Of a DNA stretch of 64,000 nt, positions 34,942 to 43,902 are shown piece by piece. Below the pieces are notes generated by a model. It did not search any database. It was not told where the DNA came from and was given only the letters and a program-made list of their open reading frames with translations. Source of the DNA: Halanaerobium sp041694515 (GTDB lineage Bacteria > Bacillota > Halanaerobiia > Halanaerobiales > Halanaerobiaceae); contig JASMSZ010000005.1 of assembly GCA_041694515.1 (NCBI GenBank), positions 35,036 to 99,035 on the forward strand, read 5' to 3'. The first letter of the stretch is position 1. Each line of letters starts with the position of its first letter. Both the position numbers and the translations under genes were made by a program.

Positions 34942-36087
34942 TTAAAAATTTATTTCCTGATCAAATTTTTTACATTCTAGATTATTACAGCGAGCAGCTT
35001 TTATTTTATAGGCAGCAATTTTTTGAGAATAATTAAGATCATAATCCATCATCTGTCCACAGGCATCACATTTTAATTTTTTTCTCATTTTATTTAAATA
35101 ATTGAAATGTGATCTCAGGCTTTTGAGATAATCTGATAATGAGACAATTGAATCTTCAGAGAATAATTTAAGGCTTTCAAAGTCTACTTCAATTGAATAA
35201 TGATCAAATATTTCAAGCAGAGAATAATCCTTTAATTCTAACTCAGGCTTTAATACTAAATCTGACCTTTTAGAATCAGCCTGAGGAATAATTGGATCCA
35301 GTTCAATTTCCTGATTTTTTTCTAAAGCCCTTTTTGTTAACTCATCGATTAATTGATAGTGAAATTTTTCAAATAAATTATTAATACTTTCCTGACTTTC
35401 ATCTACTGTTTCTCTAATAAAATCAAGCAGTATCTTGTTTAAAATATAATTATCGCTTGTCTGTAGATAAATTAAATAATTAGCAAAATCTATTTTCCCT
35501 TCTCCAATCAGCTCATTTCCCTTTGTTCTAATATCTGCTGGAATATCAAACCAGAAATCAGCAGTTTTTTGGTCAATGACCCCTATTTGTTGATCAGCCA
35601 GCTGCAGCAGTGTTTTATAATAATCATTTTCAGGATAAGACTCAATAGGATCTAAATCCCAGTATTTCAATATCAGTTCTGAAGTTAAGTCTTGATCTAT
35701 ATTGTCATTTTCCCAGAAAACAGATTCTGAAAAGATATCATTTTTCAACATATTGATTATTTCTTTATCAATCTCTCTATTATTAGCTTTAAATAAAATT
35801 AAGGAATCAATAAAGGCTTTTAAACTTGATAAATCATAGGCATAATCAAAATTAGAAATAAACATCTTTTTACTGCTTAACTTCCAGCTTTCCGCTCCTT
35901 CTAAAAATTTAATTTTTAATTTTTGACCTATCTGAGAACTAATAAGATGCTGTACATCAGGATCAGTATCTTCCCGCTGATAATCAACATTTAAATCATA
36001 ATCTGCTGCATCAATTTTATTTTTTATAATTAAGATATTTTTCTCTTTTTGATCTCTTTTTACGGTGCAGAGCATTGCTTTATTCAT
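34942..36087 (-). CDS. hypothetical protein with C-terminal zinc ribbon
   Basis: 381 residues, start ATG 36087 with SD AGGAGG. Mostly alpha-helical and acidic. Near the C-terminus CDACGQMMDYD and CNNLECKKFD give four cysteines in a zinc-ribbon spacing. I do not recognise the family. It leads a run of four minus-strand genes (this, CDGSH protein, SbcD-like, SbcC-like) with gaps of 13 and 35 bases and one overlap, so a role with the nuclease is possible but unproven. Confidence 0.55.
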   Translation of the reverse strand: MNKAMLCTVKRDQKEKNILIIKNKIDAADYDLNVDYQREDTDPDVQHLISSQIGQKLKIKFLEGAESWKLSSKKMFISNFDYAYDLSSLKAFIDSLILFKANNREIDKEIINMLKNDIFSESVFWENDNIDQDLTSELILKYWDLDPIESYPENDYYKTLLQLADQQIGVIDQKTADFWFDIPADIRTKGNELIGEGKIDFANYLIYLQTSDNYILNKILLDFIRETVDESQESINNLFEKFHYQLIDELTKRALEKNQEIELDPIIPQADSKRSDLVLKPELELKDYSLLEIFDHYSIEVDFESLKLFSEDSIVSLSDYLKSLRSHFNYLNKMRKKLKCDACGQMMDYDLNYSQKIAAYKIKAARCNNLECKKFDQEINF

Positions 36088-36123
36088 AAAATCCTCCTAA
36101 TACTTGTTTTTGTAACCTCAAAT

Positions 36124-36201
36124 CTAATCGTTTTGAATTAAATTCCGAGCGATTGTTACTCCTAAATTACCTAATCCGATAATTAAAAAGTTTTTAATTT
36201 T
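36124..36201 (-). pseudogene. relic of a Rossmann-type NAD(P)-binding protein N-terminus
   Basis: After an SD-like GGGAGGG the minus strand reads KIKNFLIIGLGNLGVTIARN then LIQND-stop. GxGxxG shows a dinucleotide-binding start, as in TrkA, KARI or 6PGDH-type proteins. Only about 25 codons remain. Stretch 36088-36445 is otherwise empty except for the promoter of the CoA-binding gene. Confidence 0.6.
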
Positions 36202-36370
36202 AAATCCCTCCCAATAAACACCATGCTTTTAATAATTATACCATAAATTGACGTTCAGGAAAAAAACAACACTTTAATAAAGTTAATAATTAAAGCAAAA
36301 ACCGCAGGTTAAGTATTTTCCTCCTCAAATGGTTAAAATTTAATTCTTCCAACTTTCTCCTAATATATTT

Positions 36371-36398
36371 TTGACTTTTTTGAGGTTAATCTGATAAA
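36371..36398 (+). promoter_or_regulatory. likely promoter of the CoA-binding protein gene
   Basis: TTGACT, 16-base spacer, GATAAA at about 36371-36398. SD AAGGAG lies about 35 bases further, before ATG 36446. The -10 is weak. Confidence 0.4.
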
Positions 36399-36445
36399 CT
36401 TTATTAAATAGATAATAATTATCTAAATTATAAGGAGCTGTTATT

Positions 36446-36820
36446 ATGAGTTTAAAACAAAAAACTATGGAATTAAAAAATTGGGCTGTTGTTGGTTCTA
36501 CAACTAAAGAAAGCAGATTTGGTTATAAAATTCCTAAAAAACTAAAAGAAAATAGTTATAATGTTTATCCGGTTAATCCTAAATTTGAAGAAGTCGCCGG
36601 TCTAAAATGCTATGATAATCTCAGTTCTATAGGTAAGCAAATTGATGTTGTAGATCTGGTAGTTAATCCTAAACTTGGAATTAAAGTTATGGAGGAAATT
36701 AATAAACTGGGAATTAAATATGTCTGGCTGCAGCCCGGCACAAGAAGCGACGAGATAAGAGAATTTGCAGCAAAAAATGATATAGAATTAGTTGAAGACT
36801 GTATTTATGCCAGTCTATAA
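36446..36820 (+). CDS. CoA-binding domain protein (YccU type)
   Basis: 124 residues. Rossmann-like CoA-binding domain: NWAVVGSTTKESRFGYKIPK, YNVYPVNPKFEEVAGLKCYD, DVVDLVVNPKLGI, YVWLQPGTRSDEI and EDCIYASL. Stand-alone version of the CoA-binding domain of succinyl-CoA synthetase-like proteins; ligand role unknown. The stop overlaps the end of the convergent SDR gene by six bases, so there is no terminator between them. Confidence 0.88.
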   Translation: MSLKQKTMELKNWAVVGSTTKESRFGYKIPKKLKENSYNVYPVNPKFEEVAGLKCYDNLSSIGKQIDVVDLVVNPKLGIKVMEEINKLGIKYVWLQPGTRSDEIREFAAKNDIELVEDCIYASL

Positions 36821-37606
36821 ATTCGAACTACCTGAACCTCCATCAACAACAATAGAGCTTCCATTAATATAATTAGACTTTGGTGATGATAAAAAAACAA
36901 TTAAATCACCAAGATTTTCAGGTGTACCTATTTTCTTTAAAGGTACACTTTTGCTTTTAGCAGCTAATCCTTCCTGATAACTGTCAAATTCACCGTTTTT
37001 AACCTGAGAATTGATTAGATCTTCTATTCTGCTCGTCTCATGGGAACCGGGCAAAACCGCATTGACTCTAATTTCCGGAGCTAACTCTTTAGAAAGAGTT
37101 TTCATTAAACCAATTACCGTCATTCTAACCGAATTAGAAAGCACAAGATTATCAATTGCTTCCTTCACACTGATCGAGGTTATATTTACTATTGTTCCTC
37201 CTCCATCTATTCTTAAATAATCCAGTGACTCTTTAACAAGTCTGACTACACTCATTACCAGCAGGTCATAAGAATCATACCAGTCAGCTTCTGTGGTTTC
37301 TACAAATGATTTTGCAGGAGGCCCACCGGCAGAAGTTACTAAATGATCAAGTCTGCCAAAATTATCAACTGCAGTTTTAACCAGCTTTTCAATAACCTCT
37401 TTTTTAGTTATATCACCCTGACAGGAAATTACTCTCCCAGCCTTTAAGTCGTTTAGTTCTTTTAAAGCTGTATTCAACTTCTGCTGATCCCTGCCGTTAA
37501 TAACAACATTAACTCCCTCTTTAACAAGAGCAGCTGCAGCCGCTTTTCCCAGTCCACTGCTGGAAGCAGTTACTATTGCCGAATTACCTTTGAGCTTTAA
37601 ATCCAT
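36815..37606 (-). CDS. SDR-fold oxidoreductase lacking the YxxxK motif
   Basis: 263 residues. Cofactor loop AIVTASSSGLGKAAAAAL, DHLVTSAGGPPAKSF, Ser in NITSISVKEA, and C-terminal NYINGSSIVVDGG. The position of the catalytic YxxxK reads LSNSVRMTVIG, so Tyr and Lys are replaced by Asn/Ser and Arg. This variation is seen in a subgroup of SDR proteins annotated as 3-oxoacyl-ACP reductase-like. Activity is therefore uncertain. ATG start with SD AAGGGA. Confidence 0.8.
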   Translation of the reverse strand: MDLKLKGNSAIVTASSSGLGKAAAAALVKEGVNVVINGRDQQKLNTALKELNDLKAGRVISCQGDITKKEVIEKLVKTAVDNFGRLDHLVTSAGGPPAKSFVETTEADWYDSYDLLVMSVVRLVKESLDYLRIDGGGTIVNITSISVKEAIDNLVLSNSVRMTVIGLMKTLSKELAPEIRVNAVLPGSHETSRIEDLINSQVKNGEFDSYQEGLAAKSKSVPLKKIGTPENLGDLIVFLSSPKSNYINGSSIVVDGGSGSSNL

Positions 37607-37770
37607 AATATTATCCCTTCCCCTCTGCTTTTAATAGATTAATAATAGACATCATATAACCTGTCCTCCTTATTATAGCATAAATTCATCTAAGTAATAA
37701 AACTAACTAGAAATACATTTTATTATTCCTTTGTATATTAATTTTTTTCCTTAATAAAGGAAATATTTCA

Positions 37771-38308
37771 CCACTGTTTAATTATATAAAGCTGCCAATC
37801 AAACCTTTTACTGTTGATAAAGCAGCTGAAATTTTAAACATGGACAAAGTAAAAACAGAAAATATTCTGGACGAACTTGACGGAAGAGCAATACTTCTTG
37901 ACTCTAAAGATCAAGGGGTTAAAAATATGTATTACCTCCATCAATGGCCGGTTTTTTCGAGTTTTCAATGATGAGAACCCGCAGTGATATAGATCAAAAA
38001 CTGCTGGCAGAATTATACCATCAGTATTAAAATGTGGAAGAAGATTTTATTAAAGACTTATTTTTAGCAGGAAAAACTAAACTGGGACGAGTTTATGTCA
38101 ATGAAGAAGTACTATCAAAGCTGTATTGATTGCAGCAAATGTATTGAAGCCTGTCCAATTGATGCAATTTCTGGAGAAAATGATATGGTAGTAATTGATA
38201 AAGATGTCTGTCTCGGCTGTCTTAAAATTACCACCAATAAAACAGGCAGTGGCCAGTAAACAGCTTAAGTCAAGATATTTAGAAAAAATAATTAAAAAAT
38301 TAGCTTAA
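37771..38308 (+). pseudogene. dead 4Fe-4S dicluster protein gene (frameshift, stop and internal deletion)
   Basis: The translation reads LPIKPFTVDKAAEILNMDKV and GRAILLD (37792 on), then after a frameshift near 37935 PSMAGFFEFSMMRTRSDIDQ and LAELYHQY-stop (TAA where the family has a Leu codon), NVEEDFIKDLF, LGRVYVNEEVLSKL, and then directly CIDCSKCIEACPIDAISGEN and KDVCLGC. I recognise an anaerobe protein of about 370 residues with a helical N-terminus and C-terminal ferredoxin domain; its middle is gone. This explains most of the 37607-38367 gap. Confidence 0.85.
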
Positions 38309-38345
38309 ATTTCTTTGCTTATATAAAAATTAAATTACGGCAGCA

Positions 38346-38371
38346 ATAAAGCCGGGATATCCCGGCTTTAT
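38346..38371 (-). terminator. palindromic terminator overlapping the esterase stop
   Basis: ATAAAGCCGGG, ATAT, CCCGGCTTTAT: an 11-bp perfect stem with a four-base loop. The stop codon of the minus-strand gene (38368-38370) lies in its first arm. T-run is short. Confidence 0.7.
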
Positions 38372-39411
38372 CTATTTACAATTTTAATTTTTTTTCGAGT
38401 TTTAAATCCAGAATAATTAAATTCGATTTCTGCCGATCCTATTTTTCTGGGATTTAAAACTCCATTTTCATTTATTTTTAGGATTTCTGGTTTAAGTGAT
38501 TTGAATTTTCCTTTTAAAGCTGTCATTTTAAAAGTACTGTTAAAAGTAAGTACAGGATTAATCCTTTCTTTTGCATCCTTAAGAGTTATCTCGTCACTGC
38601 CAGTTAATTCAACTTCTTTAACTTCTCCAGTCTCTCCGTAAAAATAAAGCAGAGGACAGTGGACTCGGGCTGCCCAGGCTGTTTCGCTGTGAATAGCATC
38701 CGGAACCTGATAATAAGTTAAATCTAACTTCAAATTATTTTTTAAATATTTTAGCTCAGAAATTACATCCTCTGTAAAAGACATAAACTTACCCTCAGCT
38801 TCACCTGTATCCAGCCAGATTTGGGAGTTTAAATTTTGATAATCATAGGAATTAATTTTTTCCAGTGGAGAACTCTTCCCCCACCAGAGAGAAGGCGACA
38901 TTACTGCCAGTTTTGAAAACAGATCTGTTCTCCTTAAACCTATATTAAAAGTAACCAGACCTCCCATCGAAGAGCCCATTAAACCTGTATTCCCCGGCCC
39001 TTCTTTAATTCTATATTCTTCTGCTATATACGGCATCAATTCCCTGATTAAAAACTTTTCGTAATCAAAACCGCGCCCTTTAATTTTTTCTCCTTTAAAA
39101 AAGCCATCCTGATGAGCATATTCACTTAATCTCTCTTCTTCCATATTATCAACAGCTACAATTATTATTTCTTCGATCATATTTTCTTTGATTAATTGGT
39201 CTGTCATCTGATGAAGATTCCAGGATTCGCCTGAATAAGATTTTTTGCCTTCAAAAACATTCTGACCATCGTGGACATATAAAACTGGATAATGTTTATG
39301 CTTCTGAATTAAATAAGAAGGCGGCAGATATATTCTTATATTTCTCAGGTTATTTAATATCTCAGAATAAAAGTTTTCTATAATTTCTATTTCTATCTTA
39401 TTTTTTAGCAT
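38368..39411 (-). CDS. alpha/beta-hydrolase, putative esterase (IroE/Fes type) with C-terminal Ig-like domain
   Basis: 347 residues from ATG 39411 (SD GAGGAG). Esterase domain: YPVLYVHDGQNVFEGK, IIVAVDN, nucleophile Ser in GLMGSSMGGLVTF, and a C-terminal His in DAIHSETAWAARV. The last 90 residues (VELTGSDEITLKDAKERI ... GSAEIEFNY) form a bacterial-Ig-like segment. No signal peptide, so probably cytoplasmic. It is the last gene of a three-gene run with a second esterase and an ATP-grasp ligase. Confidence 0.8.
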   Translation of the reverse strand: MLKNKIEIEIIENFYSEILNNLRNIRIYLPPSYLIQKHKHYPVLYVHDGQNVFEGKKSYSGESWNLHQMTDQLIKENMIEEIIIVAVDNMEEERLSEYAHQDGFFKGEKIKGRGFDYEKFLIRELMPYIAEEYRIKEGPGNTGLMGSSMGGLVTFNIGLRRTDLFSKLAVMSPSLWWGKSSPLEKINSYDYQNLNSQIWLDTGEAEGKFMSFTEDVISELKYLKNNLKLDLTYYQVPDAIHSETAWAARVHCPLLYFYGETGEVKEVELTGSDEITLKDAKERINPVLTFNSTFKMTALKGKFKSLKPEILKINENGVLNPRKIGSAEIEFNYSGFKTRKKIKIVNR

Positions 39412-39477
39412 TAACAAACTCCTCTGACAGTAATTATTTTTTTATTTATTGTTCAATATTCTTTTTAAGTTACTTCA

Positions 39478-40227
39478 CTAAATAATACCGTTTTCTTCAA
39501 GTTTCCCTAAAAAATAAGGCATCTGCTGTCTCCAACCGGTCCAGTCATGATCAATATCATAACCCCAGTAATCAAACCAGGCAGGAATATTTTTTTCTGC
39601 CAGTATTGTGTCTAAAAGTCTGGTATCCCTAAGAGTATCTTCCTCCCACCTACCCTGACCGGCACTGATAATTAATTTATTTTTGCGATAGTGATTAAAA
39701 TACCATTCGTTTTCCAGTTCTTTGAGATAATCAACCGGGGAATTTAAATAAACCTCTTGATCCATATAACCACCGGTAAAAAATCTTGCATCATAAATAC
39801 CGCTTAAAGCAACAGCAGTATCAAAAGCATCAGGATGCTGAAAGTAAAAATTAACAGCATGGAAAGCTCCCATACTGCAGCCTGAACTGATTAAACCTCC
39901 CTGCCAGTTAGAATGATATTTAATAAGCGGCAGCAGTTCATCAATAATGTAACTATCATAATTATTATGAATGACTGCTTTATCATGGGAATGCAGATCA
40001 TAATCAAGCCAGGACTCTCCATCAACACTGCTGGCTGCATAAACTGTTAGCTGTCCATTTTCAATAAATGGCCAGATGGCATCAATCATGCCAAAATCTT
40101 CATATTCATGAAAACTTCCTCCAGAAGAAGGAAAGACAAGCATCGGTTTGCCTGCATGGCCATAAATTTTAAATGGCATATCTCTATCTAAATGTGAACT
40201 GTGAAAATTTCTGTACTCTATCTTCAT
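39478..40227 (-). CDS. alpha/beta-hydrolase, putative esterase
   Basis: 249 residues. MLVFPSSGGSFHEYEDFGM, nucleophile elbow GCSMGAFHAVNF and a C-terminal His in GYDIDHDWTGWRQQMPYFL. The family is annotated as esterase and is usually found beside the ATP-grasp protein that precedes it here by only five bases. The substrate is unknown; it may cleave or form an ester or thioester made by the ligase. Confidence 0.82.
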   Translation of the reverse strand: MKIEYRNFHSSHLDRDMPFKIYGHAGKPMLVFPSSGGSFHEYEDFGMIDAIWPFIENGQLTVYAASSVDGESWLDYDLHSHDKAVIHNNYDSYIIDELLPLIKYHSNWQGGLISSGCSMGAFHAVNFYFQHPDAFDTAVALSGIYDARFFTGGYMDQEVYLNSPVDYLKELENEWYFNHYRKNKLIISAGQGRWEEDTLRDTRLLDTILAEKNIPAWFDYWGYDIDHDWTGWRQQMPYFLGKLEENGII

Positions 40228-40232
40228 AATAT

Positions 40233-41405
40233 CTAATACTCCTCCTGAGATTTCTCCATTGCAAAGCGAACAGCCTCTTTGCCATTTTCAAGATCTTTTG
40301 TTCTTAAAATTATTCCATAATCTCCAATCGCAGGAGCTAAAATAGGAGAAATAGATTCGTGCAGCACTATATAATCACCATATTTATTTATTATATCCTC
40401 CAGTGAATACCTGTAATTAATAAAATTCTTTCTACCAATATAAAAACAGTTATATTTTCTGCTAATTTCGGCTCCAAATTTGCCGTGAAGCACCAGTTCA
40501 GCGTAGTCCTTATAAATATTTATATCATTAGCATAATTAAACATATCAAGAGTTAATCCACCTGGAGGCCTAATATTAACTTCAAGGGCAACAATTCTAC
40601 CGTCATCCATCTTAAAATATTCAAAGTGGAAAAATCTTTCTTTCAGCTCAAAAGCTGCGGCAGTTTTTCTGCCAGTTTCTACTATATCCTCAGGCAATTT
40701 TCTTGGTATATAATAGTACATATCCAGGCCCTCATTCACTGTTTCCATAATTCCACCTTTATAAACCATAGAGGAGGAAAAAACAATATTACCTTCCTTA
40801 TCTGTTAAACCATCAAAGGTATAGATTTCACCCTGAATATATTCTTCCATTATATAATCAAGCTGCTGTTTTTTGTTAAAAAAGTCTATAAGCTGATCAT
40901 AATTTTCGAGCTTATAGGTGTCGGCTGCCCCTACTCCGTTATCAGGTTTAACAACCACCGGATAACCTACTTCTTCAATAAAACTCTCTGCTTCCGCCAG
41001 ATTATCAACAACCTTACCCCGGGCAGTATTTAAACCGGCCTGATTAAATACTTCTTTCATTTTTGATTTATACTTCATTGACGAAATCTCATTGATTTTT
41101 AAACCAGTAACATTAAAATCTGTTCTTAGTCTGGCATCAGTTTCCAGCCAGTGTTCGTTATGAGATTCAATCCGATCAATTTTTCCATATTTGTGAGTAA
41201 AATATCCACATGCCTTAAGCAGCTGAGAATAATTCTCCATCTGATCTACCCTGTAATATTCGGTCAGTGCATCTTTAAGCTCAGACCTCAATTCTTCGTA
41301 GGGCTGGTCACCAAGCCCAAGTACATTGACACCAGCTTTGTTAAGTTCTACACAAAAATTATAAAAGTTGTTCGGAAAATAAGGTGATAAAAATACAAAA
41401 TTCAT
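40233..41405 (-). CDS. ATP-grasp carboxylate-amine ligase-like protein
   Basis: 390 residues. N-terminal pre-ATP-grasp segment NFVFLSPYFPNNFYNFCVEL, then YFTHKYGKIDRIESHNEHWL, ATP-binding lysine in GYPVVVKPDNGVGAADTYKL, DYIMEEYIQGEIYTFDGLTD and the metal-binding ALEVNIRPPGGLTLDM. ATP-grasp enzymes join a carboxylate and an amine or thiol through an acyl phosphate. Widely conserved but uncharacterised. With the two esterase genes downstream it looks like a small unassigned pathway. ATG 41405 with SD AAAGGAA. Confidence 0.85.
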   Translation of the reverse strand: MNFVFLSPYFPNNFYNFCVELNKAGVNVLGLGDQPYEELRSELKDALTEYYRVDQMENYSQLLKACGYFTHKYGKIDRIESHNEHWLETDARLRTDFNVTGLKINEISSMKYKSKMKEVFNQAGLNTARGKVVDNLAEAESFIEEVGYPVVVKPDNGVGAADTYKLENYDQLIDFFNKKQQLDYIMEEYIQGEIYTFDGLTDKEGNIVFSSSMVYKGGIMETVNEGLDMYYYIPRKLPEDIVETGRKTAAAFELKERFFHFEYFKMDDGRIVALEVNIRPPGGLTLDMFNYANDINIYKDYAELVLHGKFGAEISRKYNCFYIGRKNFINYRYSLEDIINKYGDYIVLHESISPILAPAIGDYGIILRTKDLENGKEAVRFAMEKSQEEY

Positions 41406-41532
41406 AATATCATTCCTTTCTCTACTCGTTTTCTCTACTTCTCAGTAATCTAAATCATAATAATTATTAATAACTATTTATATAAGTTTATCATTAAAAC
41501 CTGAAATAGTAAACTTTCTGATACTAAACATA

Positions 41533-41907
41533 TTAATAAATCAATGCAATTAAATTAAACAGCAGATAGAGAACAATAATTATTTTTGCAATCTGAGCCA
41601 GATAAAAAGAAATACTTTTACCCTCTTCACTTTTATCTTTTTCCTCCGAATTTTCAACTACTTCATCATCTTGAGTATCTCTTTCTAAATTTAAACTATT
41701 TAGGAGTTCTCTGGCCTGCTCATAATCTTTATCTGCAACATAAAGCTCTATATTATAGGCAGAATATCCCATATAGATCATGCTGTAGCCGCCAAATTCA
41801 TCATGACGAACAATGACCTCTATATTGCTGTCATTAAGAAGTGCTTCTATCATCTCTGCTTCCCTAACACCAGTTGTTATTAAATGCTGCAGTTTAAAAT
41901 CAGGCAT
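41533..41907 (-). CDS. DUF2007-domain protein with C-terminal membrane anchor
   Basis: 124 residues. DUF2007 (PII-like small domain): LQHLITTGVREAEMIEALL, and YNIELYVADKDYEQARELL. An acidic linker and one C-terminal helix (ISFYLAQIAKIIIVLYLLFNL) anchor it to the membrane. Function unknown; sometimes called putative signal-transducing protein. Single gene, SD GGAAGG. Confidence 0.8.
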   Translation of the reverse strand: MPDFKLQHLITTGVREAEMIEALLNDSNIEVIVRHDEFGGYSMIYMGYSAYNIELYVADKDYEQARELLNSLNLERDTQDDEVVENSEEKDKSEEGKSISFYLAQIAKIIIVLYLLFNLIALIY

Positions 41908-41983
41908 AGCTGTAACATCCTTCCATAATTAAAATATTTTAAATAATTTTCATGCATTTTTTTTCCTACAAGGTATGTTTTAA

Positions 41984-42052
41984 CGCTTAAATCCACCTTC
42001 AGAATTTATAAGCTCTCCGGTAATCCATTCTGCTTCTTCAGAGGCCATAAGT
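41984..42052 (-). pseudogene. relic of an SDR C-terminus
   Basis: The minus strand reads LMASEEAEWITGELINSEGG then FKR, the standard end of classical SDR enzymes (ASxxAxWITGxxxxxDGG). Only about 23 codons; upstream it runs into the DUF45 relic. Confidence 0.8.
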
Positions 42053-42055
42053 CTT

Positions 42056-42330
42056 TTGAATGATTGGGATGAATTAAATGCACCAGTTCATGTATCACTA
42101 AGTATTCGGCCACTTTTCCGGAAATCTAATTATTAACTTCTCCTCTACTAATTCCATCTTTAGGCTTTTAATATTAACTTCAGCAATAGGTATTAACTGA
42201 TATTCTTTGCCCAGAAAATAAAGAGTTTCTCCCCTGATAAATTCTTTATCTTTAGGAGGAGCTTTAATCTCTGACATTTTAGCCAGTTTTTCTAAAATCC
42301 AGTTTTCTTTTTCTCAAAAACAAAAATTGC
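42056..42330 (-). pseudogene. relic of a YgjP/DUF45 metallopeptidase-like gene
   Basis: The minus strand reads ENWILEKLAKMSEIKAPPKD, EFIRGETLYFLGKEYQLIPI, KMELVEEKLIIRFPEK, then in a shifted frame VAEYLVIHELVHLIHPNHS. HExxH with HPNHS is the DUF45 metal site. The middle third of the protein is missing and the frame shifts near 42125. Stretch 41908-42588 has no intact gene. Confidence 0.8.
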
Positions 42331-42498
42331 TATTCCCAAAAGCATGTACACAAATGCAAAACTTATAGTTGTTTTTCACTCCAAAATTATTCTGGTATTT
42401 AATATTAAATTTTTCATTCAATGCTGATCTATCCTTTCAAAAAAAATGATTATACTATAATAATACTCTATATCTTACAAAATATAAAATATATATTG

Positions 42499-42527
42499 CA
42501 AAAAAAAGACCGGGAAATCCCAGCCTT
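42499..42527 (-). terminator. terminator of the aldolase gene
   Basis: Minus strand AAGGCTGGG, ATTT, CCCGGTCTT, then eight Ts. Two G-T pairs. About 60 bases after the aldolase stop. Confidence 0.75.
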
Positions 42528-42588
42528 AATCTTAATAATTAATTTTGTTGTCATCCTTATTTATTGTTCCAATTTATATATTTAATAT

Positions 42589-43473
42589 TTAAGTTATTGA
42601 TGCATTGTAAATTTTAGTGACAGCATCTTTCAGTTCTTTATCAAATTCTTCCTCTGACTGATCAACCCTTAACTTCTGAAGCAGAGCGCGAGAAAAACTG
42701 GCAATCATATTATGATTTTCCGAAAGTTTATTTATCGCAACTTCTTGACTGTAACCTCCAGATAAAGCTACTACCCTGACTACATTGGGATGTTCAATAA
42801 TTTCCTGATAAAAATCTGCCTGACTTGGAAGTGAGAGTTTAAAGATATACTGTTCATCATCTAAGTCCTGAAGCAGCTTTTGAATTTCTTCTTTTAAGAT
42901 AATTTCTGACTCTAATTTATCCTCAATTTCGATACTAACTTCTGGTTCTAAAATTGGTATAAAACCTGCCTCATAGATCCTTTTGCCATATTCAAACTGC
43001 TGAGCCACAATATCTTTAATACCATCTGCATTGGCACTGTGAATAATTGATCTCATTTTGGTTCCAAAAATATTATGCTTTTCTGCCTCTGCAAGCAGAT
43101 CATTTAGTTTGGTTATCGGCTTCATCAGTTGAACTCCATTTTCTTTTTCCTCTGTTCCCTGATCAACTTTGAGAATTGGAAGAATTCCTTTTTCCTCCCA
43201 GAGGTACTCAGCGGTATATTTGCCTTCCATTTTATTATTCATTGTATGCTTAAATAAGATTGCGCCCAGAATGTATTCAGAACTAAACGAAGGACTTGTA
43301 ATAACTCTAGTTCTCATTGCATGAACAAGCTCAAACATTTCTGTTTCTGTCTCATATTCAGACTCTTTTATACCATAATCTTCTAAGGCTCCTGGTGTAC
43401 TTCCACCACTCTGGTCCATTGCTGCAATAAAACCTCTGCCATTTTTCATAAGTTCCATTTGTTTTTTATTCAT
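42589..43473 (-). CDS. fda: fructose-bisphosphate aldolase class I
   Basis: 294 residues from ATG 43473 (SD GGGGGTAGAG; the ATG at 43491 is in front of it). Schiff-base type aldolase of glycolysis and gluconeogenesis: NGRGFIAAMDQSGGSTPGAL, KGILPILKVDQGTEEK and FKLSLPSQADFY with the lysine-containing strands, and VVALSGGYSQEVA phosphate loop. Matches the bacterial class I enzymes of about 295 residues. Monocistronic with its own terminator. Confidence 0.9.
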   Translation of the reverse strand: MNKKQMELMKNGRGFIAAMDQSGGSTPGALEDYGIKESEYETETEMFELVHAMRTRVITSPSFSSEYILGAILFKHTMNNKMEGKYTAEYLWEEKGILPILKVDQGTEEKENGVQLMKPITKLNDLLAEAEKHNIFGTKMRSIIHSANADGIKDIVAQQFEYGKRIYEAGFIPILEPEVSIEIEDKLESEIILKEEIQKLLQDLDDEQYIFKLSLPSQADFYQEIIEHPNVVRVVALSGGYSQEVAINKLSENHNMIASFSRALLQKLRVDQSEEEFDKELKDAVTKIYNASIT

Positions 43474-43549
43474 TAATATCTCTACCCCCATTTCATTAAT
43501 TAACTTGTTTATTAATTATATAATTTATCTGCTTTAATTACAAATGTTC

Positions 43550-43835
43550 TGTCTTTTTGCTTCGGTACCAATCAAACTTTTTATATCACTATTATCGTCA
43601 ACTTCGATTCTGGCTCAGGTAGATGATGTTCAGGCAGATAAAGTTTTTATTGAAACTTCAACAAGTAAATCACCACAGAGCTCTCAAAGAATTATGATGA
43701 ATTCACCCTACCTTTAAATAAACTGAATGAGGCAGAATTTAGTGATCAATACAAAGAATTTACTGAAAAAGAGCTGAGAGTTGAAGGTAAAAAGAAGAGC
43801 CGAATCCCTGGTAGAATTCCTTGTTAATAATTACA
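43550..43835 (+). pseudogene. decayed coding-like stretch, family not recognised
   Basis: Three plus-strand frames each hold short protein-like runs (SQVDDVQADKVFIETSTSKS; LPLNKLNEAEFSDQYKEFTE; AESLVEFLVNNYNIEENRTV) broken by frameshifts and stops. It looks like a dead gene between the aldolase and MFS genes. No intact gene in 43474-43902. Confidence 0.4.
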
Positions 43836-43902
43836 ATATTGAGGAAAATCGAACTGTAATAATATTTTCATTCAGTAGGGTTTTTTTGCAAAATTAAAAA
43901 CC

